From contig NC_065536.1 in the NCBI RefSeq assembly GCF_932294415.1, positions 11,335,974 to 11,399,973 on the forward strand: a stretch of 64,000 nt of DNA, written 5' to 3'. The notes beneath the pieces were generated by a model. The model worked only from the letters and a program-made list of their open reading frames with translations. It did no database searches and was not told where the DNA came from. The position numbers and the translations under genes are program-made. Within the stretch, counting starts at the first letter, position 1. Each line of letters opens with the position of its first letter. This document shows positions 26,592-39,700 of this stretch, piece after piece. This DNA comes from Quercus robur (taxonomy: Eukaryota; Streptophyta; Magnoliopsida; Fagales; Fagaceae).

Positions 26592-27309
26592 TAATTGATT
26601 TTAAATTATATTATATATTTGAATTACTCATTAGAATTTTATCACCCAAATTTGCTTTTAATAATGGTAGAATAAATAGTCCACATCCAAACACAATCAT
26701 ACTAAATAAATGTCTATGAATAATTACAATTATTATCAAATTTTAAATTTAGACAATCATAAAAGAGATATATATTTTTTAATATTTTGTTAAATATTCT
26801 ATGCATTACATAAAAAAGCTAAAGAAATAACAAAATTTTATCACATTTAAAAATGGCTAAAATGCAAAACTCACCCTTTATATTTTTTCAAAATTCATTT
26901 CAGTCTTCTAAATTTACTTTAGTTCATTTCAATCCTCTAACTTTTAAGTTTATTCAATTATGGTTTTTCCATCAACTTTTGTTATATATTGTGGTTAATT
27001 TTCTTTTCTTTTTTTAATTTTTTCTTCAAAAGTTTTAAATTAAAAATAAATCATTTAATGATTAAAAAGTATTTTTCAAAAATTTTTAACAAAAATTGAT
27101 GAAAATGCCTTAATTGAATAAATCTGAAACTTAGAGGACTAAAAAGAAAGCGAAGTTAGAGAACTAAAATGAATTTTAAAAAAACTTAGAAAGTAAGTTT
27201 TGCATTTTAACATTTTTAGATTATCCTACCACCTGACACATGGGCCCACCAATATCTGTCATTAAAATCTTTTTTAATGATCTATGTATGTGGATAGTAA
27301 GTTTATTTA

Positions 27310-27925
27310 GGAATGTGAATGCATAGATGCATTTAAAATTAAACACGATTTTTATTATAAAAATATAAATAATTAGTCAAATTATTAAAAAAATAGCATG
27401 TAGCACATGCATAAGTATAGATACATTTAAAATTAAACACATTTTTTTATCATAAAAATATAAATAATTAGTCAAATTATTAAAAAAATAGCATGTAACA
27501 CATGCATATGTATAAATACATTTAAAATTAAATACATTTTTTTATCATAAAAATATAAAATAGTTAGTTGAATTATTTTTAAAAAATAAACATTATTAGT
27601 CACATATTAAAATTCTTACCTAAATTTAATATAACTTATGATCATTTTTTTTCCTAATTTTTAATAAGATAGAATGTGTGGTGATCTTTGTTGTGTGGTA
27701 ATTTTTATTGAGTATATGTGATTGGAATTATTTATTTATTTCATTGTTCATTAATATTAAATTATTAGTATTTTGCACTCATTAATTCACTTAGCACAAA
27801 AATTAAAAAACTTAAGTGAACACATGGTACAAACTTAAGTAGATAATTATGGTATAGTTTCCACATAAATTTAGACACATGGCGCAAAATTAGATTCTAA
27901 TTTCACATTCTAATTGAACTTTCTC
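27310..27925 (+). repeat. Dispersed AT-rich repeat with three-unit tandem array
   Basis: Three units of about 93-95 bases (27322-27414, 27415-27509, 27510-27600) share ATACATTTAAAATTAAA and TAGCATGTAGCACATGCATA (third unit degenerate). The array leads into TTACCTAAATTTAATA, TAATTTTTAATAAGATA and GTGTGGTGAT. The same order, with a single unit, occurs at about 740-1095 upstream of APP2. These are two copies of one dispersed family. I see no terminal inverted repeats; a Helitron-like or other AT-rich element is possible. Confidence 0.65.
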
Positions 27926-29262
27926 TGAGTTTTGCATTCTTTTTTTGAAAAAAAACCTTTGCCTATATATATATACACTATATTTCATCAATTCTTACTA
28001 TACTCTCAAATAAGGGAATAGAATGGACATTATTTTTATTCAATTGTATTTTTTAAACAAAACAGATCTATTTAAATAATGTGACCTAAACAGTAAACAC
28101 ATTCTAAAACATAAATGTAATAGATATGGAGATGAAAACAACATATTGTACTAGTATTTATGGTTTGCTTACTCCTATCTCCTATTGGAAGCTAGGGGAC
28201 GAAATAATAATCACAGAGAAACAGTCATTGACCATTTCAAATGCCCTTTATTAAGTTAGGTTAGGTTCCACACTTCTGTCTTAATTAAAAGGGGGTGAGT
28301 GGTGACAGATTTCACACCCTTTTCTTCAATGTGTGATGGACTGATGGTTCTCTTATGGCTATTAATTTGACTTTTGCTCCATTTTCCCACCAAATGCATT
28401 GATAATGATCACACCCTATGCTATGTCTTTTTTGATCAATCAATGCAAAAGTAATGAAGATCATTATTACGTACAAAGAAGACCTATGTGAATCTCGAAT
28501 GCTTTCAAGAAAAGTAATATATTTAACCCATAAGTTTGTCCAAGGATAACAAAAAAGTAACCCTCTAGAGGGATTTGGTATAATATTCTTGTAATATTGG
28601 AGGCTTCCAGTTCCAGTTTGCAAAAAGATCATAGCTTTGGACCACAATGTTACAGGTTTGTAAGACTTGATGAATAGGCTATAGGTGAATCATGAATGGG
28701 ACATTACACCATGGTCATGCGTACTTATATATTGTCATTTCATTTTTGGTAAATCAATGAATGGATTTTATTGATTTTCTACAGAATTTACAGCTTTTGG
28801 TGACCTGAATCCTGATCAATCAATCCCATGATGGGCATGGAGTTAATGCATCACCTATATGGCTCTTGTAATTGGGTGTCTCGTACTCTCTAAGGACACA
28901 AATAAATATTTGGCAATTTATGCTTGTGCAAAATTTGGGTACAATTTCATTAATAAATTTAATCATGAGGTTGTATTGACCTAAAAATAAATAAGAATAT
29001 TTAGTTAAATTTAATTGTTCTTGAGAAATATAACACAATTTATATTGCGTTAATTAATATAACTATGTGATTGAATTTAATTTGTGTTGGGTTTGAGAGC
29101 CTAATTAAGGTAACTTCAATGGCCTATGGAAAGTTTATAGTGTAAATGCAACCTGCAATGCACCGTGCACTTCAAAACATAGTAATGGCCACTCTTTAAT
29201 TATTATATATTGTTATAACTTTAGTCAAACTTAACGAAAATTTAAATTTCTAATACACACTG

Positions 29263-29296
<34 letters not shown>

Positions 29297-30867
29297 GAAT
29301 TTTTTTGATATTTTTGTCAAATTTAATGAAAATTCTAAAGAATAGTTGTTGAAGTACTTATTAGTTATTACCCGTAGTTAAAAAGAAATAATGTCCAATT
29401 TTGAAAATTGAAGGACAAATTAACCCTGCAAATCAAATATGTAATAATCAGTTGAGTCATTGATACATAAGTTTTCAATCTAACAAATCTTACAGCATTT
29501 TCTCAACAAACTAATGTATCAATCTATGACAAGTCAAGATAAAATGTAATAAAATAGAAAAATTATTGCTACTTTTTATAACAAATCTTAGATTTTTTTT
29601 GAGAAAGTATAACAAATCTTAGATAGTAAGTTGTTATTGACAAGTAAAAAAATGATGTTATTGGTGAATTCATATTAGAATCAATAACAACTTATTACCT
29701 AAGATTTATTATAAATTATTTGTAAAAATATTGTAATCATAGAATTATTTAATAAAACAATAATAAACACAGTGTTGTAATAATAGTTGGATTTTATTGT
29801 GCTTATGAACTTTCTCATGCTATATTTGATAAACATTCCTAATTTTCATCTGCAAAATTATCAAGACAAAAAAAAAAAAAAAAAAAAAAAAACGCTTTAA
29901 CACAAGCTTGAAATTTTTGTAAGAATCCAATAGATTTGATCAGACATTCAACATAACCGGAAATCTCCATTATCTCCACCTTCTTACAAACGGACACATC
30001 CCACGCGGCGCGACCAGCACTATCAGGATGTCATAAAACGACACCGTTTGGACCTAAACGTGTTCAAACATTGACGCGATAAATTTGAAATATAGTTGTT
30101 TTCAATCAAAAATATTATTTTGATGCTACAATTTAGGGTCATGGATTATTAGCAATTTGGTAATTACATTTTGTTAACCATCAATTTGATCATGGTATTT
30201 TAATAATAGTCTAATTCAAGTTTTTTTTTTTTCAACTTGTAGTTACTTTGATCCATATTATTATCAATTTACAATCATTCTGAATCCAAATCTGACTTTA
30301 ATTTAATTGTTAATTGCTAAGTTGAAATTTATGTTTCCTGGAGTTGGAAATTGGTAAATTTAATTTGTAATTTTTTGTGTTTGGTTGTGCAATTAAATTT
30401 GTTATTTGATGATAAGAATCATATTGACTGAAACTTAAAAATAACATAGATTAAATTAATTACTACTCAAATATAAGAATTAGGGTAAGGATTTGCAGCA
30501 ACTTCTGTAAAATACACGTGTCAAGTGATAATTTGGTAAAAAATTCAACCTTCATAAATAAGTTTTTCATTTAAATACAAATTTAGGTAAGTGTCTGTCT
30601 AAGACATTGACACGTATATTTTTATAAAGGTTACTACAATTTAATTTACAGCAAATCTTTAATCTTTTTATATTGGTTTCCCCATTTTTTCATGTCAGGG
30701 CTAGGTGGAGATCCCTGCCATGAAACAAATGCAGACAGTCCGCGTGGGGCAATCAGGACCCGGCCCCACCAAAAACTTTCAAAATACCAAAAATACCCTT
30801 CCCGTACCCTTCTCTCTCAAGCTCACGCACCGACAATACAAAGACTCAAAAAGATTACAACACATTG

Positions 30868-30889
30868 AGAACTCTCTCTCTCTCTCTCA
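30868..30889 (+). repeat. CT microsatellite before the mannosidase start
   Basis: A (CT)n tract about 35 bases upstream of the ATG at 30924; another lies just inside intron 1 (31084-31104). These are probably 5' leader and promoter-proximal pyrimidine tracts. Confidence 0.7.
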
Positions 30890-30923
30890 TTTCTGAGCGA
30901 GTCAAGACTCGGTACGGAACGCA

Positions 30924-33900
30924 ATGGCGAGTATAGGGAAGACTCGGCTCGACTCGGGGTGGCTCGCGGCGAGGTCCACGGAGGTTAGCCTGAGTGGGAC
31001 CCAGCTCACCACAACTCACCCTCCCTCCGGCCCCACCTCCCCTTGGTTAAACGCCGTCGTTCCCGGAACGTAAATTCTCTCAGTCACTCTCTCTCTCTCT
31101 CTCTCTTCAATCGTATTTTCCTTTAATTTTATTTATTTTTTTGGGATCCAAATAAGTATGAGTCACTCTTAGAAACTATTATTAATCAAAAAAACAAAAT
31201 TGGAATGTTTAGGTCTCAGCATTTTTGTGTGTGATGCTCCCAAAATTGATTCGATATTGATTGAGTGTGTGTTGTGTTGGTGGTGTGTGGCGAATTCCAC
31301 ATCGGGCATATATGTCCTTTTATTAATTGCCACAATGAGGCATAATTCTAGTTCTTTTGGGTATACCACAGATGTGGGTATCGCTCTTTTTTCTTGAGCT
31401 GGTTACATTATGATCGAGTTCCTAAATCTTGATTATCGGTTCCATTTGAATTGAAATGAATGGATTGGATTTTGCCAAGTCATCAACATTTTAAATAAAC
31501 ATTGGCCATTAACAATTTTGGTAGGAACTCAGTGGCCACGGATTTTATATATGGGTTTGTGTGTGTGTGCAAAAACTGGTTTCTTGGAGTTTTGTATCAC
31601 TGTATTTGTCATTAGCTCGAGTGCCATTAGTTTATCAAATCAAATAAATGGCGTTTGGTATTTGTATATATATTGGGTTCAAGTTATACTTGGTGTGTAA
31701 CTTTTAATTGTTGTTTTTTTATTTTTTGGTGAAACCATCATTGCACCAAAAACTAAATACCAGAGTTGACGTTACGCAGAGGATATTTAACAAAATAGAT
31801 GGAAAGCTATTACAGAGGATAATGCTAAAAGCCTTTGTCTTTAGAGCCCAATTTGCAAAAGCAGGTACTACGTTGTTGCCTTATTTTTGAACCCAGCTAA
31901 TCTCACATTCCCCAGGCTTACAGGTTGCTCTCTCACATCTTCAACGATAGGTTCTGACTCCCGCTTAGGCCTTAAATTTGTTTGTAGGATCTATGCATAA
32001 TTTGGCATCACTCTCAATTATAACCTTGTTGAGATTTTTCTTGCTTAGCTAATTGGGTTGCCCATCTAATTGTTTCTGCCTCTGCCACTTTTGGCTTACA
32101 CATTTCTATTTGCTTCACCATAAATTTTAACACTTCCCCATTCCAATTTTTAATAATCACAGCTTAGCATGCCCTGTCATTCCCCTACGCAGCATCACAT
32201 TTGAGTTTATAGAATCCAGTTTTTCGCTTGCACCATTTCTTTCGTGGTGGGATATGTTACGACCTTGTTTCTCTTTACATATTGTTAAATAGGTTTCCCA
32301 TAGCTTCTTCACTTTATGAGGAATATCTCTCAGGTGGATTCATTCTTCATTAGATCACTCTGTTACGCAGCTTCCATATGAAGTCCATTGATACTGCTGT
32401 GAAAAGGTGAAATCTCCTCCTGGGATACATGCATCAAATGGTTCTTTAGAAGGGTCAACTTAAATTTTCAGTCTGAAAGTTGTCAACTATAAAATTCCAG
32501 CCAGAGTTAAACTGCATAGAAGACAAGTTATGTTTTCAAGTTCCAAAAGGCGTGTCAAGTTGTGCCACATTGGTAATACCCGCACAGCAGCTCTCCACAT
32601 TAAAATTTTCAATTTCTTGTGAATTTTGAGCGTACAAAACTGCCGTCCATGCAAAAAAGGAAACTCTCCTAAGAGTCTTGGACCTGCATATGGCTTTCCA
32701 AGGTAAAGGCATAGGAGGTGACCCTTGTAAAGTCTCATAAAATGATCGCACAGTGAACTCCCCATTACTCATTACCTTCCATCTCATCCTATCACTCCCC
32801 TCCCTGGTCCTATCACATAGCTAGCTAAATCATTTTGTCAGGCTTGGGAAATCTCCTAGGAATTTTCCATTTGACATCACATGCTTTATCTTCAAACAAT
32901 CTTGAGATTAGCCCTTCATTCCATCACTGCCCGTTTGTTCCAGAAAGATTTGACGCCACCATCGTTATTCTAGGAACATCACCATTTGTAGGTTTTGGCT
33001 TAAAATTCTCAATCCATGGGATCCATGGATCCTCCCATACATTGATGCTTAAAACATCGCCTACCATATAACAAGCCCTGTTATTAATAATATCTCTTGT
33101 GCTTTCTATCTCCTTCCATCTCCGCGAGGCCCTTCTTTGTTTGCCTCCCTTTAGCCAATCTGAGTTATGGGAGTATTTACCCGGTAGCACCTTAACATAA
33201 AGGCTATCTTTGTTCAAAGCCACCATCCAACCTAGCTTTGCAAGCATCGCCCGGTTAAAATGTTTGATTCTCTATGCCAAATTTGAATTATTGTACAACT
33301 TACAAAACCTAATATCCTTTTATTGGTAGAGTATTTTGTCAAACCCGGTATTGGGTTATGTGTACTTCTAACTGTCATGCTCATCAAATATCAAGATGAC
33401 CAAAAAAAAAAAATGTTTATTTTTGTAAATTCTTCATAGATATAGTTTTTTAAGGGGTCTTTGTGACGTATATTAGTAAATGGATGGGTTTATGGATTGG
33501 ATATTAAATGACACCTGATTGATATGAATTTGGCATGCATGATAAATAAGTTATTAAGTGGTGTGACTTATGTTAAAGGAATTGAGCCCAATCCTATATG
33601 TATACTGTTTCATTGAAATGCATGGAATTATGTAAATCTTACATATAAGAACCAAGATGTAAGTAATAGGTTGGATTGGTTGAACTTATTGGATATTGTA
33701 AGTTATGTGTTGGGTAGGGTAGGAAGAATGCATTTCAGCTTGACATTTCAAAAATTCTAACAATACATTTTGGTTTCTACCTTACTCATCACAATTTTTG
33801 ATGGAGTAAAAAAATGTGTTGGCTAGGGTAGGAATCAAATGTTTTGTTGGAATTTTTGAAATGTGAAGCCATGTGTATCAATGTAGTCCTGTGTGCTTGT

Positions 33901-35472
33901 AAGATTAAATTATATGAAGAATTTGATTGAGATTTAGGTCTCAAATTTGTGTATTTGAGTAATTTTATTTTTTATTTTATTAATTTTTTTTTTCATGTAG
34001 TTCTTTTGTACCATATTTGGCATAAATTTTACAGTGATGGCATAGTTGTTAGTATCGTATCGTACGATACGTATCGTATCATATACAAAAAGTTTCGTAT
34101 CATAAGGGCATATCGTAAGTGCTCATAAATCGTCCGATACATAGTTGTATATTGTATGAATTGTATCATATCGGTGAATCGTATGTATCGTACAATACAT
34201 AGACATGTAGGTTTAAAATGGGTTTTTTTTTGTTAAAATTTTGTGATTTTATTTGATTTAAACAAGTTGTTAGACTTTGTTAACACAAAATTATTGGGAA
34301 ACTTAATTGAGTCTAATGAATTTGCAAGTCCATGAGTTTTTTTCCTCCCTTCTCTTTCTCCTGCAAAATTTAGAATATACTCATAGCACTCACTTTCATA
34401 TGTGCAAATTTATTTTCTATGCTATTAATAATGTATTAAATGAAAATATAATTATTTTTTATTTTGTTATTATTATTTTGAGTCTAAAAAGCTAGAATGT
34501 CAAGAAAAAATATAAAGAAAAAATTATTAGAATAAAAAAAAAAAAAAGCAAATGTTGATAATAATAAAGAAAATGTCTATGAAAAAATAATTTTGCAACA
34601 TGCTAAACATGATGATAACATTGACTTAGATAGAGTTGATTAGCCAAGATGATAAAAAGATATTATTATTTTGGTTCATATATCATATATTACTTCTGAG
34701 TTTGAATGTGCATGTTATAAACATAAGTTAATTTGATTTATTTAGTTAGTTTTGTCAAATTTTATTACATAAGTAATAATTAAATTGGTTATTAGTTGAA
34801 TATATTTTGAATTTATAATGAATATACTTTTTATATATATATATATATATCTATAATTATTTTATAATTTTATTAGGTGTTTGTGTATCTTACGATACAT
34901 GATTTGATACGATACATGATACAAAAAAATCAAAAATCGATTCACGATACGATTCACGATTTGACAACTATGAGTGATGGATTCTAGTGATGGTTGTAAT
35001 TGCAAAAATTTGGTCTTGTATTTCACTAAAATTCATGAAATTATGTAAATCTCGCCAATAGAAACAAAAAAGTAAATAATGGGTTGAATTGGTTACACTT
35101 ATTTAGTTTTGTCATTTGTGTTTGGTTACCCACAACATGAAATGTATGGTGATAATTTTTGAGATGTGAAGCATTGCATATTGCTTTACAATTAGAAAAT
35201 CAGATGATTTTAAGAAATTGAATGAGGTTCATTAGTTGTTCGACACATAAACTGTCAAGCATGAAGTTAGCTCCGTTGTGTTTGATGTGGTGCATTTGGA
35301 GGGAACGCAACTGGCAGACTTTTGAGGACTTAGATAGATCCAATGACCAGTTGCTTGCTCTATTTTCTTGTTCCCCTTTTAATTGGTCTAGGGCTTGGAG
35401 ACTCACATCTAGTGAATCTCCCCCTTTGTTCCTTAGCTCTCTTTTTCTTGGTAATTAGTTTTTTTCCTCTGT

Positions 35473-35504
<32 letters not shown>

Positions 35505-36674
35505 TTTTTTTTTGGTTTTTTTTTTTGTTTTTGTTTTTGTTTTTTTTTGTTTTTGTTTTTTTTTGTGTAATCTTCGGTATGCTTTGTGCTTCTTTGCATA
35601 AAGTAGTTTTTTGAATATACATCTTTCTTACTTTTCAAAAAAGAAAAAGAAAAAAGACCAGTGTACTATTCTTCTGTTTGCTGTGTTGAGCATGGGATAT
35701 AGCTGATCAAGTTACCTCATAAACATTTACTTTGGAATTAGGAGGTCATATTTTACTTGCACTCCCTGCTGGTCTATTGTTTATTTATGGCTCTATTAAT
35801 TATAATTGTAAAGTTTTTGTTCTATAACATCCGCTACTTATGCCTCTGTTGATCATACTTGTAGAAATTATTTTTCAATAACATTCACTATTGTTCATAG
35901 AAATAAAGGTTGGCAAGTGTTGTATCTATATATACTCGCGATTATGTTATAGCTATTGTGAGACTTTGGGGGCAGAAAAAGAAAATGAAAGTTGTATTCT
36001 TAAATCAGTCAAGGCTAACGGTGATTTGATTGACAGTGTTTTGGCAACTTTGGTGGAGAACAAAGTCGTTCCTGATCCTTTCTATGGGCTGCAAAATGAG
36101 ACAATTATAGATATTGCTGATTCTGGGAGAGAGTATTACACATTCTGGTTTTTTACAACTTTTCAGAGTAAGCTGGTACGCAATTTACTAACATGAAATA
36201 TGTTCTTGAGATTTTATACTTATTGAAATGATTTTCACGTCAATTTTTTTGAAATTGTAAGATTTCCTTTGGTTGCATTCCTTATAGATTCAACTTGACA
36301 GTGCCTATTCCTGCCAACCTTTTGTGAACTATTTTCTTGTAATTTGTCAGTACTTGGGTAGCTGATCAGTGTTATTGGGTCAGATTTTAACCAAAAGATG
36401 GTCTGAAAATTTTTATTTTTCTGGAAATTGCCAATGCCATTTGGGCCAAATGGCACCTCCAACACCCATAAGTATGGGTGGTGAGTGAGGTTGGGGTTTC
36501 AAATCCTCTTTGGTACATGAGTACCCTACCAAGAAAAAAAAAGATAAAATTCTGGAAATTGTTATCTGGTTTTGACATTTCAAATTGTGTTGAAATTTAT
36601 TGAACTTGTCTTGAAGCTGGCAGTTCCTAAGCCTTTCTACTTCTCAGTGTCAAATTTGAACACCACCCCCCCCC

Positions 36675-36705
<31 letters not shown>

Positions 36706-39700
36706 ACAAAAAGGAAAAAATGAAAAAAGAGAAAAGGGTCTAATTGCTTGTCCTTTTGCAGTCAGGAAATCAGCACCTGGATCTGAATTTTCGTGGAATC
36801 AATTATTCTGCAGAAGTATATTTAAATGGGCACAAAAAGGTCATGCCAAAGGGGATGTTTCGGAGGCATTCTCTTGATGTCACTGATATTTTGCATCCTG
36901 ATGGTCAAAACTTGCTTGCTGTTCTTGTTCATCCACCAGATCATCCTGGGAGAATTCCCCCTAAGGGAGGGCAAGGTGGTGACCATGAGGTTTATAGCTA
37001 AATCCAAAACCTATTTAATTTATAAATTATTTAATTTTAGAATTACACTTATGATTTGGATCCCATGCGAGTGGAGTGATGAAGTAAAAATCTAAATTTT
37101 GATATGCTTGGAAGACATGCAATCTAACAATAACGTGTTTTCATGGTAGATTGGAAAAGATGTTGCTACACAATATGTCCAGGGTTGGGATTGGATGGCT
37201 CCTATAAGGTAACTATGTTTGTCACCTTTGATTGTGGTTTTTTTTTTTGATAAGTAATAAACTTCATTGAAATTGAAAAAGGACGAAAAGAAAAACAAAA
37301 AAGAATCATGGCACACAGGCAGTGTGTTAAGAAACAAAAAAGAAAAAATCTAAACAGTAATGAAGGTACAAAAATCAAGCATGTCAGGTAGAGACATGAA
37401 GGTAACAAAACCCGAAGCATTTGCCCATTCTAACAATGTATGAAGGAAGAAAAGCTTCAACTTATGAATCAACCTTTCATCCCCTTCAAAAGTATGTGTA
37501 TTCGTCTCCCTCCATATGACCCACATAAGACAATGAGGGATCATACTCCAAAGAAACTTAGTTTTGAGTATACAATTCCTGCCTGACCAACTTGTTATAA
37601 GATCCACAACACTGCATGGCATGACCCAATGATTGTGGTTAATTTTTTTTCCATAATGATATTGTTATCTCTAGTTTCGTGTTGGAAAATGAGAGACAGT
37701 AGATGCATATTGATAAGAAATTATTTGAAATTTCCTGTCAGAACCAGAATGAGACAGGCAACTGTCTATGGATATTTGAAACTTATTTTTAGTGAATAGT
37801 GTCAGTGTGATAAATCATTGAGAGATCAGTTATACAGTGGAGAATTATTCGGTTGAAAATGGATCACTAGTATATAAATAATTCCTCTGTAGTTTTTTTG
37901 TTCTTTTTGAAAAGTAATGCAATTCTTATTGATATAAAACATTGAGTTACCCAACTATACAAGGAGTAAACAATAGAAGACCGTACAATCAATCATACAT
38001 AGTACATGAATCTATCAAATCAATAACTCAAAACTCCGATTGTTTCTCTTCCTCCATATACACCACATCAAAAATTGGGGGGCAGCCATTCACAACTTAC
38101 CATTCCGATAACTGCGTTTTTATGTAGTTTATGCAGCTCATTCATGGCAGTTTTGCATTTGAGTGAAAAAGAGGAATTATGAGAACAAAGGTAAGGGTGT
38201 CTTGGTACAATAAATGACCAATGCACTGGTGAACTGCTGAAGGTAAGTTTAGAGATTAGCTGTGAGCATGGATGGACTTACTAGTCAAGAATTTTAAGGG
38301 ACGCACAATATTGTTAACTAAGTTTGACCTGGGAGAACAAAATATAGACATATATATAGTGTATACAGTGAGTGGATATCAGCTTCAGGACAGTTTTCCA
38401 TTTCTAATTTAGATGCTTGACCTTTGTAATTTTCATTAATAATTGTTGTTGTATCTCTTGCATACTTCCCTTGCAAATGGGTTGCACCTCTGCTATTTAA
38501 TGAATTATTTACTCATTAAAAAAAAGGGAAAGTCACATGATGCCGGAACTTCTGTATGCATCCTCCCATGATAAAGGAAAGGAAATCCCATGTACATTCA
38601 CTTCTTATTGTGTCTTTTGCATTAAAGAATGTGTTTTCGTCCTATTGTAACCTATCCATATGTTCCATTGCTAGTTGAATGAACCATATATTCATAGAAT
38701 ATATCAAAGCAAAATAATTTTGTTTCTAAGTACTTCACATTTCTATGATTACAGGGATAGGAACACTGGCATATGGGATGAGGTGTCTGTATCTATAACT
38801 GGGGTGAGCTATATTGCATAACTGCCTTCCATAACAATAGACATGCGATAAAATATCATGTTAATGACATTTGGAACTTTTAAATGAATGCAGTAGTGTA
38901 AACATTAATAGTACCCTCATAAGCTGTACATATGCATGGTTATGAAAAATGTAGTGTAGATTTCTTCTGTAGTTCCTTATTTACTTTTATTTGTGGTCAT
39001 GCAATTCTTTCTGAGTTAGAATTTCAAAATTTAATGGTGCTTTTGTTCCTTCAGGAGAATTGTTCTATGCTTATTGTAATTAGATAATTCAGACTGATGC
39101 TTTATTATTTGATGCAGCCAGTGAAAATAATTGATCCCCACTTGGTTTCATCATTTTTTGACGATTACAAGAGGGTATATTTGCATGCTACAACAGAGTT
39201 AGAAAATAGAAGTGCCTGGGTTGCTGAGTGTTCTTTGAATATCCAAGTAACAACGGGAATTGAGGGAAACATTTGTTTAGTAGAGCATCTTCAAACTCAA
39301 CACCTGTCAATTCCTGCTGGATCACAAGTGCAATATACATTTCCTGAGGTCAGTGATAGCATTCATTATTATGTGAATTTTATTTAGAATAGTCTTGTTT
39401 CAGCTTGCCACTCTTTCTTAAGCCATTCAAAATTTAAGATACTCTTGTTTTACTAAGAAGTTATCAACCATTAAGAGCAAGCTTCTTTTGTTCGTAGTAT
39501 CTTTAGCACAATTTTAAGTCTATGCCACATTGGATTGTCCCCATATAGAAAATCAAAAATCAAGATAAGACCGGCAAACTTATAAAAAAAAGAAGATTAG
39601 ACTGGCTTGGAGTTAACATTTAGGATCTAGGCTATGTGAGCTATCTACATCCTTCTTCCCAATTGAGGTGAAGAAGACTTGTCGACTTATTCTAGCATCT

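Larger units (their letters stand above)
23535..30923. other. Intergenic region between LACS and endo-beta-mannosidase genes
   Basis: The two genes are divergent, 7.4 kb apart. The region is AT-rich with no recognisable protein gene. It holds a solo LTR (25595-26591), a three-unit tandem repeat within a dispersed repeat (27310-27925), TA microsatellites (about 25498-25522 and 29269-29292) and poly-A/T runs. A 111-codon minus-strand open stretch at 28312-28647 has no family I recognise and no splice partners. Near 30690-30923 the base composition rises in GC and a CT repeat (30868-30889) leads into the mannosidase gene. Confidence 0.7.

Noticed and set aside
27322-27600. CRISPR-like array of three repeats
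   Set aside because: The units are about 95 bases and contiguous without spacers, in a plant genome. It is an ordinary tandem repeat.
28312-28647. 111-codon minus-strand open frame
   Set aside because: No family motif, no splice partners and ordinary AT-rich context. Probably chance.
35343-35638. Phe-rich and Lys-rich frames on both strands
   Set aside because: They are translations of the T-rich tail of the LINE fragment, not proteins.
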